DNA from: Saprospiraceae bacterium
GTDB taxonomy: Bacteria > Bacteroidota > Bacteroidia > Chitinophagales > Saprospiraceae
DNA: 44,045 nt
Direction of reading: 5' to 3'
Assembly (NCBI GenBank): GCA_013140975.1
Contig: JABFRV010000048.1
Coordinates: 1 to 44,045, forward strand
Each line of letters opens with the position of its first letter. The first letter of the stretch is position 1. Of this stretch, positions 1-10,967 are shown one piece after another. The notes under the pieces were generated by a model. That model was not told the origin of the DNA and did not search any database. It saw nothing but the letters and a program-made list of their open reading frames with translations. A program made the position numbers and the translations under genes.

Positions 1-40
1 CACTAATTTTTTTATCTTGCACTACTTAAACTTAAAATAC

Positions 41-2416
41 ATGAAAAAGAGAAATTTACTAGTATTTATAATTGCATTATGCATCCTGAATTTAAATGCC
101 CAATTGAAACCTGCACAATATCTGATTCATTCCAATGAGGTTGCGGCTATGATGAGGAATGATGGAGCGATGTTTACAATTGAAGAAAGCAGTAACCCAA
201 TCGGGTCGTTTAAAGTACCTTTTGCGGGCTTGGCAACTCCATCTAGTATTTTTAATTGTAGTCTATTAATTAGTGGTGTAGATTCAGATGAAAGTAAATT
301 CGTTGTTGGTGATTTGTATACACCAAAATATAATCCTGGACCATTGGGAGATTTACAAGAACTTACTTATGAAGAAATGCTAAATTATAATAAAATCTGG
401 TCAGTATATGGACAAGAAATAATTATGCACATCGATGATTATAAAAAGGACGGTGTCATAAATGTTAAACTAAATAATATTTTTGCTTGGCCAGGAAGAG
501 GAAATCAATTTTTTAAGAACTATAATGGGTTTGAAATTCCTGATATTGATTTAGCTCCTTTCTATGATATTGATAAAAATGGAATCTATAATCCAGACAA
601 AGGAGATTACCCAAAAGTTGAATCAGTATCTGAAGAATTAATACCAGCTTCAATTCATTGGACAGTCTTTCATAAAAGTTCGAAAGATGTTGATAATATA
701 AAATTTGAAGTTGGACTGACCTCTTGGACATTCAATTGCGATAATTCAATTCTTAATAGAACTATTTTTAATAATTATAAAATAGTGAATCGATCAGACA
801 AAGATTTAGAAGATTTATCAATATGTATGTTCATTGATCCAGATTTAGGCTGTTATACAGATGATTATTTCGGTAGTTTCGAATCTTTGAATGCTTCATA
901 TTGGTATAATTCCGATAATGTTGATGGAGAAGGAACAAGTGATTCATGTTCAAATAGAATTCTAACTTATAAAGGAAATACTCCAGTTCAATCGTTTATT
1001 TTTCTGAATAAAAAGTTAGAATCATTTGTAGCCGAAATTTATGATTTTAATGGACCATGGCTTCCTGATTTGTATAATAATACTATAGGAAAGCCTGGAG
1101 GTAATAATATTATTAACCCAAAAACTAATAAGGTAACTAAAATAATGTATCCCGGCTTACCAACTGATACAAGTACTTGGTCAATATTGAGCGAGAAAGG
1201 ACTAATATATGTTGATGTTCGAGGATATAATTCTACATTTATTGAAGAATTGAAAAGTCAAAAAAGTGTTTCAGTTGATTTAGCCTATGTTTTTCACCAT
1301 CATCCAGACTCATCAAATCTTCAAAATGTTTTACTCGCTAGAGATCAGTTGATTGAGTTGCAAAATATATATAATAGTAACTTCAAATTGACATGTAGTT
1401 CTGATAATTGCAAGGAAGAATGTGTTTGGCCAGGAGATACTGATAATAATGGTTTAGTCGATTATTTTGATGCAGTTAATATTTATAAAACAGTAGGAGA
1501 ACAAGGAAGTAAAAGAAACGATTTCTGGGAATGGCAAGCTCAAAAATCTTTGCCATGGAATAAGAAATTTAGCTCAGGTTTAAATTTAAAGTATGCTGAT
1601 GCGGATGGAGATGGAGAAGTAAGTTCAGTAGAAGATATTGAAGTTATAGTACACAATGAATCGAAAACACATGGTATCTATAATATTCCGATTCAAGAAT
1701 GTAAATCAGGACCAGAGCTTAAAGTAATTAGCACTCGGGATACTGTATTTAAAAGTTCGTTTCTGCCAATTGAAATAAAACTTATCAATAGAAATAAAAA
1801 TTTTCAAGGAATTAGTTTTGAATTTAAAGTTGATTCAAGTTTTGCCTATTTCGTAAAATTTCCAGATACAAGGATATGGAAAGATAATAATATTAGCCAA
1901 TATAATTATTCGAGAATTTTTCAGAATTTAGAAAATAGGGAGTATTTTTTAGGCCAATACGTATATTTCAATGATAAGTTAAGTAATCAATTGCCTTTAG
2001 ATACTGTAATTTGGAGAAGTGTTGTTTTTAAAAGACCCTCATCGACCAATTTTTCTAAAAACTATTTCGATGTAGAAATTTGTAATGCACGAATGTATTT
2101 CGAAGATGGAAGTGTAGATACTTTGGGTTCTAATAAAGTAAGACTATACTTAACCCCTAATGGACTAGTAGATATTAAGAATAAATACGAAATAGAAATA
2201 TTTCCGAATCCTGCAACAAATATAATAATTCTGGTAAGTGAAGTTCCAATGAGAAAATTAGAAATTCTTTCTCTGCAGGGCCAAGTAATAAAAATAGCCA
2301 AATGTAATTCAGAGTCATATGAATTCAATATAGCTGACCTTCAATCAGGATGTTACATACTCAATATCCATACAGAGATTGGAATTGTAAAGAAAAAGTT
2401 TGTTAAGAGTTTTTGA
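41..2416 (+). CDS. Secreted T9SS type A cargo protein with dockerin-like calcium loops
   Basis: The predicted 791-aa protein starts with a Sec signal peptide (MKK, then a hydrophobic stretch ending NLNAQ), so it should be exported and then moved across the outer membrane by the type IX system. I chose ATG 41 because the only start further upstream in this frame is a TTG at 17 that would bury the signal peptide. Two Asp-rich loops (DTDNNGLVD near residue 470 and DADGDGEVS near 525) resemble dockerin/EF-hand calcium sites. The last 75 residues (IFPNPATN, then LEILSLQGQVIK, ending KKKFVKSF) match a type A sorting domain. The long N-terminal half has no domain I recognise. It converges with groEL across a shared terminator. 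The secretion call is firm; the function is unknown. Confidence 0.85.
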   Translation: MKKRNLLVFIIALCILNLNAQLKPAQYLIHSNEVAAMMRNDGAMFTIEESSNPIGSFKVPFAGLATPSSIFNCSLLISGVDSDESKFVVGDLYTPKYNPGPLGDLQELTYEEMLNYNKIWSVYGQEIIMHIDDYKKDGVINVKLNNIFAWPGRGNQFFKNYNGFEIPDIDLAPFYDIDKNGIYNPDKGDYPKVESVSEELIPASIHWTVFHKSSKDVDNIKFEVGLTSWTFNCDNSILNRTIFNNYKIVNRSDKDLEDLSICMFIDPDLGCYTDDYFGSFESLNASYWYNSDNVDGEGTSDSCSNRILTYKGNTPVQSFIFLNKKLESFVAEIYDFNGPWLPDLYNNTIGKPGGNNIINPKTNKVTKIMYPGLPTDTSTWSILSEKGLIYVDVRGYNSTFIEELKSQKSVSVDLAYVFHHHPDSSNLQNVLLARDQLIELQNIYNSNFKLTCSSDNCKEECVWPGDTDNNGLVDYFDAVNIYKTVGEQGSKRNDFWEWQAQKSLPWNKKFSSGLNLKYADADGDGEVSSVEDIEVIVHNESKTHGIYNIPIQECKSGPELKVISTRDTVFKSSFLPIEIKLINRNKNFQGISFEFKVDSSFAYFVKFPDTRIWKDNNISQYNYSRIFQNLENREYFLGQYVYFNDKLSNQLPLDTVIWRSVVFKRPSSTNFSKNYFDVEICNARMYFEDGSVDTLGSNKVRLYLTPNGLVDIKNKYEIEIFPNPATNIIILVSEVPMRKLEILSLQGQVIKIAKCNSESYEFNIADLQSGCYILNIHTEIGIVKKKFVKSF

Positions 2417-2470
2417 TCCTTGTTTGTAGATCGATATAAACTGTAATATTAATGAGTTGAATAAGAAATA

Positions 2471-2505
2471 AAAAAGGCCTTCGATGTGAAGACCTTTTTT
2501 ATTTT
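2471..2505. terminator. Bidirectional rho-independent terminator
   Basis: AAAAAGGCCTTC and GAAGACCTTTTT form a 12-bp stem with one C-A mismatch around a 5-nt loop. There are A residues on one side and T residues on the other, so it can serve both the upstream secreted-protein gene and the convergent groEL gene. Confidence 0.8.
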
Positions 2506-2528
2506 TATGAATTACAATTCGTAATTGA

Positions 2529-4175
<1,647 letters not shown>

Positions 4176-4199
4176 TTATGTTTATGAATTAGGTTAATC

Positions 4200-4463
4200 T
4201 TAAATAATTACAAGAATATCGTCTTCACGCATGATAAGATAATCAACTCCCTTGTAGTTGAATTCCTGACCCGCATATTTTCCATAAAGAACAATATCTC
4301 CTTTTTTAACAGTCATTTTGTTATCTTCTTTTCCGGGTCCAACTGCTATAACTTCACCCCTTTGTGGTTTTTCCTTTGCGGTATCGGGGATAATAATTCC
4401 GCCTTTTGTCTTTTCTTCAGCCGAAGCAGGCTTTACAATTACTCGATCATTAATAGGTTTCAT
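4200..4463 (-). CDS. groS: 10-kDa co-chaperonin GroES
   Basis: The 87-aa product is the heptameric lid of the GroEL chamber. It begins [12 protein letters not shown] and contains the mobile loop ([18 protein letters not shown], residues about 16-33) and the [14 protein letters not shown] and [12 protein letters not shown] strands of the beta barrel. It is a little shorter than the roughly 92-97 aa usual for the family but nothing essential is missing. It is the first gene of the groESL operon and its own start codon is clear. Confidence 0.98.
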   Translation of the reverse strand: MKPINDRVIVKPASAEEKTKGGIIIPDTAKEKPQRGEVIAVGPGKEDNKMTVKKGDIVLYGKYAGQEFNYKGVDYLIMREDDILVII

Positions 4464-4510
4464 TGATATAGATTTTTAAATTTTTTAAATGATTAGATAC
4501 CGATTTTTCA

Positions 4511-4524
4511 TCAAAATTGTGCCA
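4511..4524 (-). promoter_or_regulatory. Possible sigma-54-like -24/-12 element of groESL
   Basis: On the minus strand, about 48 bp before the groS start, the sequence reads TGGCAC-AATT-TTGAT. This resembles the sigma-54 consensus TGGCAC-N5-TTGC, but the GG-to-G spacing is one base short and the final C is A. No good TTG/TAnnTTTG promoter was seen here. A short TGACA/TGTCA inverted repeat lies just upstream at 4545-4562. The call is tentative. Confidence 0.3.
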
Positions 4525-4800
4525 GTTTAATAAAATTGAAAAAATGACAGTTTTTCATGTCAAAATCAATTGTTTTTAGTAAAAATGAAAGAAAACTGAC
4601 TAAAATCACTGAAAAAATGACTCTATAATGACAATTTTTACCTTAAATCGTTCAAAAATTATTAGAAATGGCTAAAAAATAACAAAAAATGCCATAAATG
4701 AGTTAAAATGTATAAAATATTGGTGTGCAATTATTTATAAATAAATCTCCAAAATTTAATTCCAGTACTAAAACCCCTAATTTTGCACTTTTCTAACCCT

Positions 4801-4835
4801 AATTTTCAACTTTCAATTTTCCATTTTGAATTTCT
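4801..4835. repeat. Degenerate heptamer tandem tract
   Basis: Five consecutive 7-mers read AATTTTC, AACTTTC, AATTTTC, CATTTTG and AATTTCT. The 7-bp period is the same as in tracts near 18423, 24803 and 26985, although the unit sequence differs. Confidence 0.65.
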
Positions 4836-4923
4836 ATGCAATAAGCACTAATCTCCCCTTGTATTTACCAAATCTGTAATACCTTTATTGATCAATTGGT
4901 GACTTTTAACGTTTATTACTTTT

Positions 4924-7900
4924 ATGGAGTGGAAGCAGAATTATTATGAGGAATTGATTCAGAAGCTGGACGGATTTACCCGTAAGTTTTATATCAATAA
5001 GTTAATTAGAGGTTCTTTGTATTTCGTCGGTTTGATGACCTTGGTTTTTGTGATTTTTAATGTTCTGGAAGGTCAGTTTTACTTTGGCAAGGATGTTAGA
5101 AAGTTTTTCTTTTTTACGTTTATAGGAGCATCGGCATTTAGCGCATTTAAGTGGATAGCGACACCCTTGATGAGTTACTTCAATTTGGGTAAACTTATTT
5201 CCCATGAAGAAGCTGCAGTTATAATTGGTAAACATTTTAGTAATGTTGAAGATAAGTTACTCAATGTTTTACAATTAAAATCACAATCCGTAAATTATAC
5301 AGACAGATCACTTATTGAAGCAAGCATTCAACAAAAAGCCAATGACCTAAAACCCGTTCCAATTCTATCAGCTATTGATTACAATAAAAATAGGAAGTAC
5401 ATTCGCTTCGCTTTAATACCTCTTAGCTTGCTTATGGGAATTTTTGTAATTGCACCCAGCATGATTAAGGATTCTACAAAAAGAATCATACAGAATGACC
5501 AGGAGTTTAAGAAAGCAGCACCATTTTCATTTGAGTTAAGTGAAAAAGAATTATTGGTACCGCAAGGAGATGATTATAAATTATCAATTGATATAACTGG
5601 CTCAGCATTGCCGAATGAAGTATTTATAGAAATAGATCAATTACAATACAGATTGAAGAAAGAGAATTCTTCTCAGTTTACTTATGTCTTTAACAATGTT
5701 CAACAAGCACAGAATTTTAAATTGGTCTCAGGAGATATAAGTTCTGAAAATTACCTTCTTAAAGTTGCAATGAATCCGGTCTTAAGCAGTTTGAGAGCAA
5801 GAATCGATTACCCGGATTATACTGGTGTTAAAGATGAATCTATTGAAAATTCTGGAGATATGACAGTTCCTGCAGGAACTAAAATTCTTTGGACAATGGA
5901 TGCACAACACACAGACGGAATGTATTATAGAGTCGGCAATCAATCTTCTAAACAACCACTTCATCAAAGCGCAGAGAGTTCGTTTCAGTTTAGTTACAAG
6001 GCAATGAAAGACGAGCCTTATGTATTATTCTTAAAAAATAAATATTTTGAAAAGTTTGATTCTCTTAGATATAGTATTGCAGTTATTCCGGATCAATATC
6101 CACAGATCAATGTTCAAAATTTTGAAGACAGTACTGATGCATCCATAATATATTTATCAGGAGATGCGAGTGATGATTATGGGCTTTCAGATTTACGTTT
6201 AAATTATACAGTAAGTGCTAAGGATGGAAAAATTTCTAAAACAAATGCTGTAAAAGTAGACCTACAAAAAAACAAATCTTCTGTATTCAGACATATACTT
6301 GATCTCAACGAGATTGGGATTTTACCGGGTGAGAAAATAAGTTATTATTTTGAAGTATGGGACAATGATGGCGTGAATGGAGCTAAATCAACAAAGAGCT
6401 CTATACTAGATAAAAAGTTGGCTAGTCCGGAAGAATTAGCAAAGGAAGAAGATAAAAATAATGAGGAAATCAAAGATGAACTTGAAGATGCTTTATCTGA
6501 GGCCCAAAAATTGCAGGAAAAAATCGATCAGTTTAGAGAAAAAATTAGAGAAAAGAAAGATATAGAGTGGCAGAATAAAAAAGATCTTGAAAGATTAATG
6601 GATCAACAAAATGAGTTGCTGAACCAATTTGAAAATGCCAAGAAGAAATTCAACGAAAACCTTAACAAGCAAGAACAATTCAGCAATCCTGATGAGAAAT
6701 TATTAAACAAACAGGAACAGCTTAAAAATTTATTCAACGAAACAATGCAAAATGAGATTAAGGATCTCATGGACAAGATTCAGCAATTAATGCAAGAGTT
6801 GAATAAGGATAAAGCTCTGGAGATGTCAGAGCAGATGAAAGACAAAAGCGAAGATTTCAAGAAAGAAATGGAGCGATTGAAGGAATTATTCAAGCAACTG
6901 GAAGTCGAAAAGAATATCAAAGATCAGATCGAAAAATTACGTGAACTTGCAAATCGACAGGACGAGGTCAAGGAGAAGACCGAAAAAAAGGAACACTCTC
7001 CGGAAGAGTTGAAAAAGATGCAGGAAGATATCAACAAAAAATTGGAAGAACTGAAGAAGAAGCAAGAAGATATCATGAAAAAGAATGCTGAATTAGAAAA
7101 GTCTAACAAGGTTGCTGATCAGAAGAAAAACATGGAGGATGCAAAGAAAAAAACGGATGGCGCTAAAGATAAGTTAGATAAAAAAGATAATGATGGAGCT
7201 TCTAAAGATCAAAAGGATGGAGCAGAGAAAATGAATGAAATGGCTGATCAGATGGAAAAGGAAATGGAAAGTGGTGATCAGGAACAACAAGAAGAGGATA
7301 TTAAAGTATTGAGGCAGTTACTGGAGAATTTGGTTACTGTTTCATTTGAGCAAGAAGCTTTAACAGCAGATTTTTCAAAAACTGATAATCAGACGAATCG
7401 ATTTACAAATCTTATTAAAGAAGAATCAAGATTAAAAGGCAATTTCAAAATTATACAAGATACTTTAGAGGCGTTAAGCAAAAGAGTGGTGGAAATTCAA
7501 TCATTTGTTGCAGAGAAGGTATCAGAAATAAATAGCAATTTTAAAACTTCCATTGAATTACTAGAACAGAGAAATAACCGAGACGCTTCCGTGAATCAAG
7601 GGAGGATTATGAAGAACCTCAATGATCTCGCAGTTATGCTTTCTGAGACAATGAATAAAAAACAAAAAGATTGCAATTCCAATTGCAATAAACCCGGAAA
7701 TAAAGCCTGCAAAAAGCCAGGGAAAGGAGCGAAGCCCGGAAAAAAAGGCAAGGTTCCAAGTGATAAAATTGCAGAGGGCCAAAAGAATTTGACTGAAGAA
7801 ATGAAGAAAATGCATGATCAGATAAAAGGAAAATCCGGTCAGGGTGGTTCTAGTAAGGAATTTGCGGAAATGGCAGCAAAGCAAGCACAACTCAGAAAAA

Positions 7901-8277
7901 TGCTGGAAGACCTTCAGAAAGAAAAGAAGGAACAAGGAAATGGATCATCTGAATTACAGAAGGCCATAGATGATATGAACAAGAATGAAAAACAACTTGT
8001 CAACAAACAACTCGATAATGAGACCTTAAGAAGAAATCAGGAAATAACCACCCGATTATTAGAATCTGACCGAGCTGAAAGAGAAAGAGAATTTAAAGAA
8101 GAGCGTCAGTCTGAAACTGGTACGAAAATTGCACGTAAATTTCCGCCAGGCCTTGAAGAGTACCTTAAACAAAGGCAGGCGGAAGTCGAATGGTATCAAC
8201 AAGTTTCTCCGGATCTACGTCCCTTCTACAAAAAATTAGTAGAGAATTATTTTCATGGGATGAAAAAACAGGGATGA
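4924..8277 (+). CDS. DUF4175 family membrane protein with long coiled coil
   Basis: The 1117-aa protein matches the Bacteroidota DUF4175 architecture. Three membrane segments lie at about residues 29-51, 61-83 and 159-178, followed by a beta-rich extracytoplasmic part. A very long charged Gln/Glu/Lys coiled coil follows (about 500-840), then a Lys/Gly/Pro-rich Cys-containing linker near 900-930 and a second coiled coil. The C-terminus (LEEYLKQRQAEVEWYQQVSPDLRPFY) resembles the conserved end of these proteins as I remember them. The cellular role of the family is not established; cell-envelope association is inferred from topology. Its TGA stop overlaps the ATG of the next gene (ATGA), so the two are probably translationally coupled. 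Confidence 0.85.
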   Translation: MEWKQNYYEELIQKLDGFTRKFYINKLIRGSLYFVGLMTLVFVIFNVLEGQFYFGKDVRKFFFFTFIGASAFSAFKWIATPLMSYFNLGKLISHEEAAVIIGKHFSNVEDKLLNVLQLKSQSVNYTDRSLIEASIQQKANDLKPVPILSAIDYNKNRKYIRFALIPLSLLMGIFVIAPSMIKDSTKRIIQNDQEFKKAAPFSFELSEKELLVPQGDDYKLSIDITGSALPNEVFIEIDQLQYRLKKENSSQFTYVFNNVQQAQNFKLVSGDISSENYLLKVAMNPVLSSLRARIDYPDYTGVKDESIENSGDMTVPAGTKILWTMDAQHTDGMYYRVGNQSSKQPLHQSAESSFQFSYKAMKDEPYVLFLKNKYFEKFDSLRYSIAVIPDQYPQINVQNFEDSTDASIIYLSGDASDDYGLSDLRLNYTVSAKDGKISKTNAVKVDLQKNKSSVFRHILDLNEIGILPGEKISYYFEVWDNDGVNGAKSTKSSILDKKLASPEELAKEEDKNNEEIKDELEDALSEAQKLQEKIDQFREKIREKKDIEWQNKKDLERLMDQQNELLNQFENAKKKFNENLNKQEQFSNPDEKLLNKQEQLKNLFNETMQNEIKDLMDKIQQLMQELNKDKALEMSEQMKDKSEDFKKEMERLKELFKQLEVEKNIKDQIEKLRELANRQDEVKEKTEKKEHSPEELKKMQEDINKKLEELKKKQEDIMKKNAELEKSNKVADQKKNMEDAKKKTDGAKDKLDKKDNDGASKDQKDGAEKMNEMADQMEKEMESGDQEQQEEDIKVLRQLLENLVTVSFEQEALTADFSKTDNQTNRFTNLIKEESRLKGNFKIIQDTLEALSKRVVEIQSFVAEKVSEINSNFKTSIELLEQRNNRDASVNQGRIMKNLNDLAVMLSETMNKKQKDCNSNCNKPGNKACKKPGKGAKPGKKGKVPSDKIAEGQKNLTEEMKKMHDQIKGKSGQGGSSKEFAEMAAKQAQLRKMLEDLQKEKKEQGNGSSELQKAIDDMNKNEKQLVNKQLDNETLRRNQEITTRLLESDRAEREREFKEERQSETGTKIARKFPPGLEEYLKQRQAEVEWYQQVSPDLRPFYKKLVENYFHGMKKQG

Positions 8278-8660
8278 TAAAAATTCCGTCCAATACTCAT
8301 AATATCTGCTTAATACCATCTTACATTGAAGAAGTATTCCGCAAGTATCATCTTGATGATAACTATTTTGGAGATGTACTGACATCTGTAACAGAAGCAG
8401 TTAACAACGCGATTATCCATGGAAATCGTGAAGACGAAAATAAGTATGTTTATCTGCATTTAAAACGTACAAAAAAATGTATCATCTTTAGAATTTCTGA
8501 TGAAGGAGAAGGCTTTGACCCTAATAGCGTACCTGACCCAACATTAGATGATAACATCGAATGTTGCGGCGGAAGAGGAGTATTCCTGATTCATAAATTA
8601 TCTCACGGCGTAAACTATCTCAATAATGGAACCACGGTTGAGATTGTTTTTAATGTGTAA
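8274..8660 (+). CDS. Anti-sigma-factor-type ATP-binding protein (HATPase, RsbW-like)
   Basis: This is a 128-aa single-domain GHKL ATPase of the serine-kinase/anti-sigma type. The N box (TEAVNNAIIHGN), G1 box (ISDEGEGFDP) and G2 box (CGGRGVFLIHKL) are all visible. Such proteins bind or phosphorylate sigma/anti-anti-sigma partners in partner-switching systems, but no partner is encoded next to it. The reading frame is open back to 8190. I chose ATG 8274 because it gives the usual family N-terminus and makes an ATGA overlap with the preceding DUF4175 gene. A membrane protein coupled to a soluble anti-sigma ATPase suggests an envelope-sensing unit; this is inference. Confidence 0.88.
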   Translation: MIKIPSNTHNICLIPSYIEEVFRKYHLDDNYFGDVLTSVTEAVNNAIIHGNREDENKYVYLHLKRTKKCIIFRISDEGEGFDPNSVPDPTLDDNIECCGGRGVFLIHKLSHGVNYLNNGTTVEIVFNV

Positions 8661-8690
8661 GTTCTTTTTATATAATAAGAACCTTTATTA
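8661..8690 (+). terminator. Weak hairpin after the anti-sigma gene
   Basis: GTTCTT at 8661-8666 pairs with AAGAAC at 8677-8682, directly after the stop codon. It has only 6 bp and a poor T tract, so termination here is uncertain. Confidence 0.3.
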
Positions 8691-8758
8691 CCTACTTTTT
8701 ATGTAAGTAAGTAATTTGTATAATTAGATAATACGATTGTGGTTGTTTTTTGAAATTA

Positions 8759-9184
8759 TTACTTTCTCCAACCACCAATTATAGCTCCCATAATAACAAA
8801 AAGAAGAAGCGTATAAGAGCCATCAACCATTGATAAACTTGTTGGATTTCCAGCAAATCGATTTCCAGTATAGATACCAAAAAAGTTAATGAGGCCAATT
8901 ACACCTCCTAAAATTGCACCAGACTGAAAAGTAAATGATTGAGTCTTTTCTACTAACCAGTTAATCAAAAAAGAAAATACCAACAAAGAAACAACATTTG
9001 TGATCATAGGAAGATTGCTCATTGGCATTTCTACACCATTCTTCATCATTTTATCACCTGCTAAAGAGATTCCATTACCTGACATCCATTGTGCATTAAA
9101 TAATTTTCCATACCAAAGCATGCCCAGGCCCATGTTTACAACAAGTGTTGTTAGTAAAGCTAACCAATTTGTTTTTGTTTTCAT
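8759..9184 (-). CDS. DUF1761 domain-containing membrane protein
   Basis: The 141-aa protein has four predicted membrane helices (about residues 7-26, 59-78, 88-105 and 122-137). The first helix contains the family signature NMGLGMLWYGKLFNAQWM, with the conserved Trp-Tyr-Gly-x-Leu-Phe followed by Trp. DUF1761 proteins are small inner-membrane proteins of unknown function. The gene stands alone, 27 bp after the stop-side neighbour in the same direction, so it may be cotranscribed with the upstream propeller gene. Confidence 0.85.
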   Translation of the reverse strand: MKTKTNWLALLTTLVVNMGLGMLWYGKLFNAQWMSGNGISLAGDKMMKNGVEMPMSNLPMITNVVSLLVFSFLINWLVEKTQSFTFQSGAILGGVIGLINFFGIYTGNRFAGNPTSLSMVDGSYTLLLFVIMGAIIGGWRK

Positions 9185-9211
9185 TTGAATGATTTTTTGC
9201 TTTAAAATAAT

Positions 9212-10429
9212 TTATAACTTAATAAAAATTCTTGATTGATTTAATCCAATCTTTTTGTTTATCGCATGGAATAAATAATTTCCTGAAGATAATTCTGATG
9301 TATTAATAATTCCAGTTGAATTTAGTGCTCCCTTAAGATGTACTTGGCCTAACATATTTACAATTTCATATTCATTAATTCCTTCTGAGGGTAAATTTAC
9401 TTCTAAATAATCTCCAACAGGATTGTTCCCTAAATGAACTATGTAATTTTCTTTAGATGGATTATTAGAGTTTACAGTTGGTAACATTTGAAGAACAGAA
9501 CCAAAATGAGTACATATATAAGCATGATCTTTATCTACAAAATCTATAGAATAATTGTGTTCAGTACCTAAAGGCGATTTTTGAATTTCCCAGGATTCCC
9601 CGCCATCAATCGTGCGAAGAATCGTTCCGTTAAATCCGGTTATGAATCCATTTTTTTCATCTATAAAATCAACTTCAAATAAAGGATCCTGTATTGGAGA
9701 GTTTAGCCTTTCCCAATTATTGCCACCGTCTTTAGTTCTATAAATTCTTCCGATGTCTGCACAGGCAAACCCCAAATCTTTATTAACAAACATGATGCTT
9801 CTTATCCAATCAGCAGGTCTCTCAAATGGAAAGTCAATAACTTCCTGCCAGCTGTTACCGCCATCATCCGTTCTCCAAAGAATATTCGATCCGGATGCAA
9901 AACCAGTTCCAGAATTAGTAAAAGTTATATCATATAATAAGTTTGGTTTGCCTGGAGATACGTTTTCCCAATCGTTACCTCCATTAATAGTATATAGAAT
10001 GACACCATTGGAACCGCAGGCATATCCAATTTTACCGCTCGTAAAATAGACACTCCATAATTGCTCTTTTGTTCCGGTATTAAGAGTATTCCAGCTCAGA
10101 CCACCATCATATGAACGAATTATTAGACCCTCATTCCCACTCATATATACAACAGAATCATTCAGAAAAAAGATATCCATGAATCTTGTTCCTGTATAGC
10201 CACTGCTAACATCTTGCCATGTATTTCCTCCATCTATTGTCCTATGAATATTTTTGGTTGAACCATTGTACAAGGTTCCGACAGCAAGACCATAATTTGA
10301 ATTCTGAAATCGAATTTTATGCAAGGTCTGTTGCGGAGAAAAGGAATGTTTAAGCTTCCAAAATTGTGAGGAAGCAATTGATGAACAGAGTATTAAGGCA
10401 ACATTTAATAATAAAAACCTGAGTTTCAT
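9212..10429 (-). CDS. Secreted YCF48/BNR-repeat propeller protein with T9SS type A sorting domain
   Basis: The 405-aa protein starts with a signal peptide ending SSIASSQ. It then has six repeats built on R-T-x-D/N-GG-x-x-W (for example IHRTIDGGNTW, LWRTDDGGNSW, ILRTIDGGESW), the YCF48/BNR pattern that folds as a beta propeller. The last about 75 residues (LGNNPVGDYLEV, YEIVNMLGQVHLKG, SSGNYLFHAI, RIFIKL) form a type A sorting domain, so it is a type IX cargo that is either surface-attached or released. The photosystem-assembly name given to such proteins comes only from the repeat family and does not describe a role here. Confidence 0.88.
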   Translation of the reverse strand: MKLRFLLLNVALILCSSIASSQFWKLKHSFSPQQTLHKIRFQNSNYGLAVGTLYNGSTKNIHRTIDGGNTWQDVSSGYTGTRFMDIFFLNDSVVYMSGNEGLIIRSYDGGLSWNTLNTGTKEQLWSVYFTSGKIGYACGSNGVILYTINGGNDWENVSPGKPNLLYDITFTNSGTGFASGSNILWRTDDGGNSWQEVIDFPFERPADWIRSIMFVNKDLGFACADIGRIYRTKDGGNNWERLNSPIQDPLFEVDFIDEKNGFITGFNGTILRTIDGGESWEIQKSPLGTEHNYSIDFVDKDHAYICTHFGSVLQMLPTVNSNNPSKENYIVHLGNNPVGDYLEVNLPSEGINEYEIVNMLGQVHLKGALNSTGIINTSELSSGNYLFHAINKKIGLNQSRIFIKL

Positions 10430-10669
10430 AAATATCTATTTCTGTTACGAAGATACAAAGAATAATAACTAGCAGTAGGGGCTAGAAAGAAGTTACTATT
10501 TTAGTCGAGAGTTGTCAAAGTAATAAATTTATAAGCAAATATTATAAATCAACTTGTTCAATTCTTAACTACAATGAATTAGCTTCTTGCACTTCAAGAG
10601 TTTAATCTCGATTTAAGCAGCATTCATTGAGGAATACCCTGAATTTTTCAAAATCAGTGTTTTCCCTTA

Positions 10670-10700
10670 TTGATAATCTGAGTAGCTCGAGTTATCTTTG
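10670..10700 (+). promoter_or_regulatory. Candidate Bacteroidota promoter for cassette 1
   Basis: TTG at 10670-10672 is followed after 20 bp by TATCTTTG at 10693-10700. This fits the Bacteroidota pattern TTG-N(17-23)-TAnnTTTG. It would give a leader of about 145 nt before the ATG at 10852. Confidence 0.4.
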
Positions 10701-10851
10701 TATAGTTAGAAGCAGCATTTGGGCTTTTAGAGGGCTCAGATATAGATGAAGAAGAGTAGCAATTGGATAAAAAGATAAACCTATTTCAAAGTGCCTTGGT
10801 GTTTATTTTTTTTTAACAGACAGAGGAAGCTCTGTTATAAAACAATGTAGT

Positions 10852-10938
10852 ATGAGTTATACAATTATTCCCCGAAGGCGAGTTCAATCGCTAATTGCAG
10901 AATATAATTCTGCCCCCCCCCCCAAATTACATTTATAA
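10852..10938 (+). other. Leader frame running through the poly-C tract (possible out-of-phase start of A1)
   Basis: ATG 10852 opens a 28-codon frame (MSYTIIPRRRVQSLIAEYNS, then Ala-Pro-Pro-Pro) that crosses the C tract and stops at TAA 10936. If the tract had 12 (or 9) C residues, this frame would join the A1 frame. It would then continue through QITFIKFCNLIYLFIMSFF into MPGITSGQ, giving a complete signal peptide. With 11 C it is a short dead-end frame. It is not proved to be translated. Confidence 0.4.
10913..10923 (+). repeat. 11-base poly-C tract
   Basis: Eleven consecutive C residues stand out in AT-rich DNA, 45 bp before the A1 ATG and inside the leader frame. Homopolymers of this length slip during replication. 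They are also a common site of sequencing error, so the true length should be treated as uncertain. Confidence 0.9.
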
Positions 10939-10967
10939 AATTTTGTAACTTAATTTATTTATTCATC

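Larger units (their letters stand above)
4464..4923. other. Divergent intergenic region between groS and the DUF4175 gene
   Basis: This 460-bp, very AT-rich region separates the leftward groESL operon from the rightward DUF4175 gene. It contains the groESL promoter candidate, several AATGAC-type words between 4539 and 4635, and a 7-bp-period tract near 4801. No RNA gene or open reading frame is supported. Confidence 0.6.
10430..10967 (+). other. Long intergenic/leader region before cassette gene A1
   Basis: The 538 bp contain a half-site TACCCTGA at 10635-10642 resembling the palindrome upstream of A2. They also contain a TTG/TATCTTTG promoter candidate and a 9-T run near 10806-10814. A perfect 6-bp hairpin ACAGAG-GAAG-CTCTGT lies at 10820-10835, and an ATG-initiated leader frame from 10852 runs into an 11-C tract. 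The last 60 bp encode, in frame with A1, the hydrophobic part of a signal peptide upstream of the usable ATG. Confidence 0.6.

Noticed and set aside
4464-4545. CIRCE operator for HrcA upstream of groES
   Set aside because: No TTAGCACTC/GAGTGCTAA inverted repeat is present.
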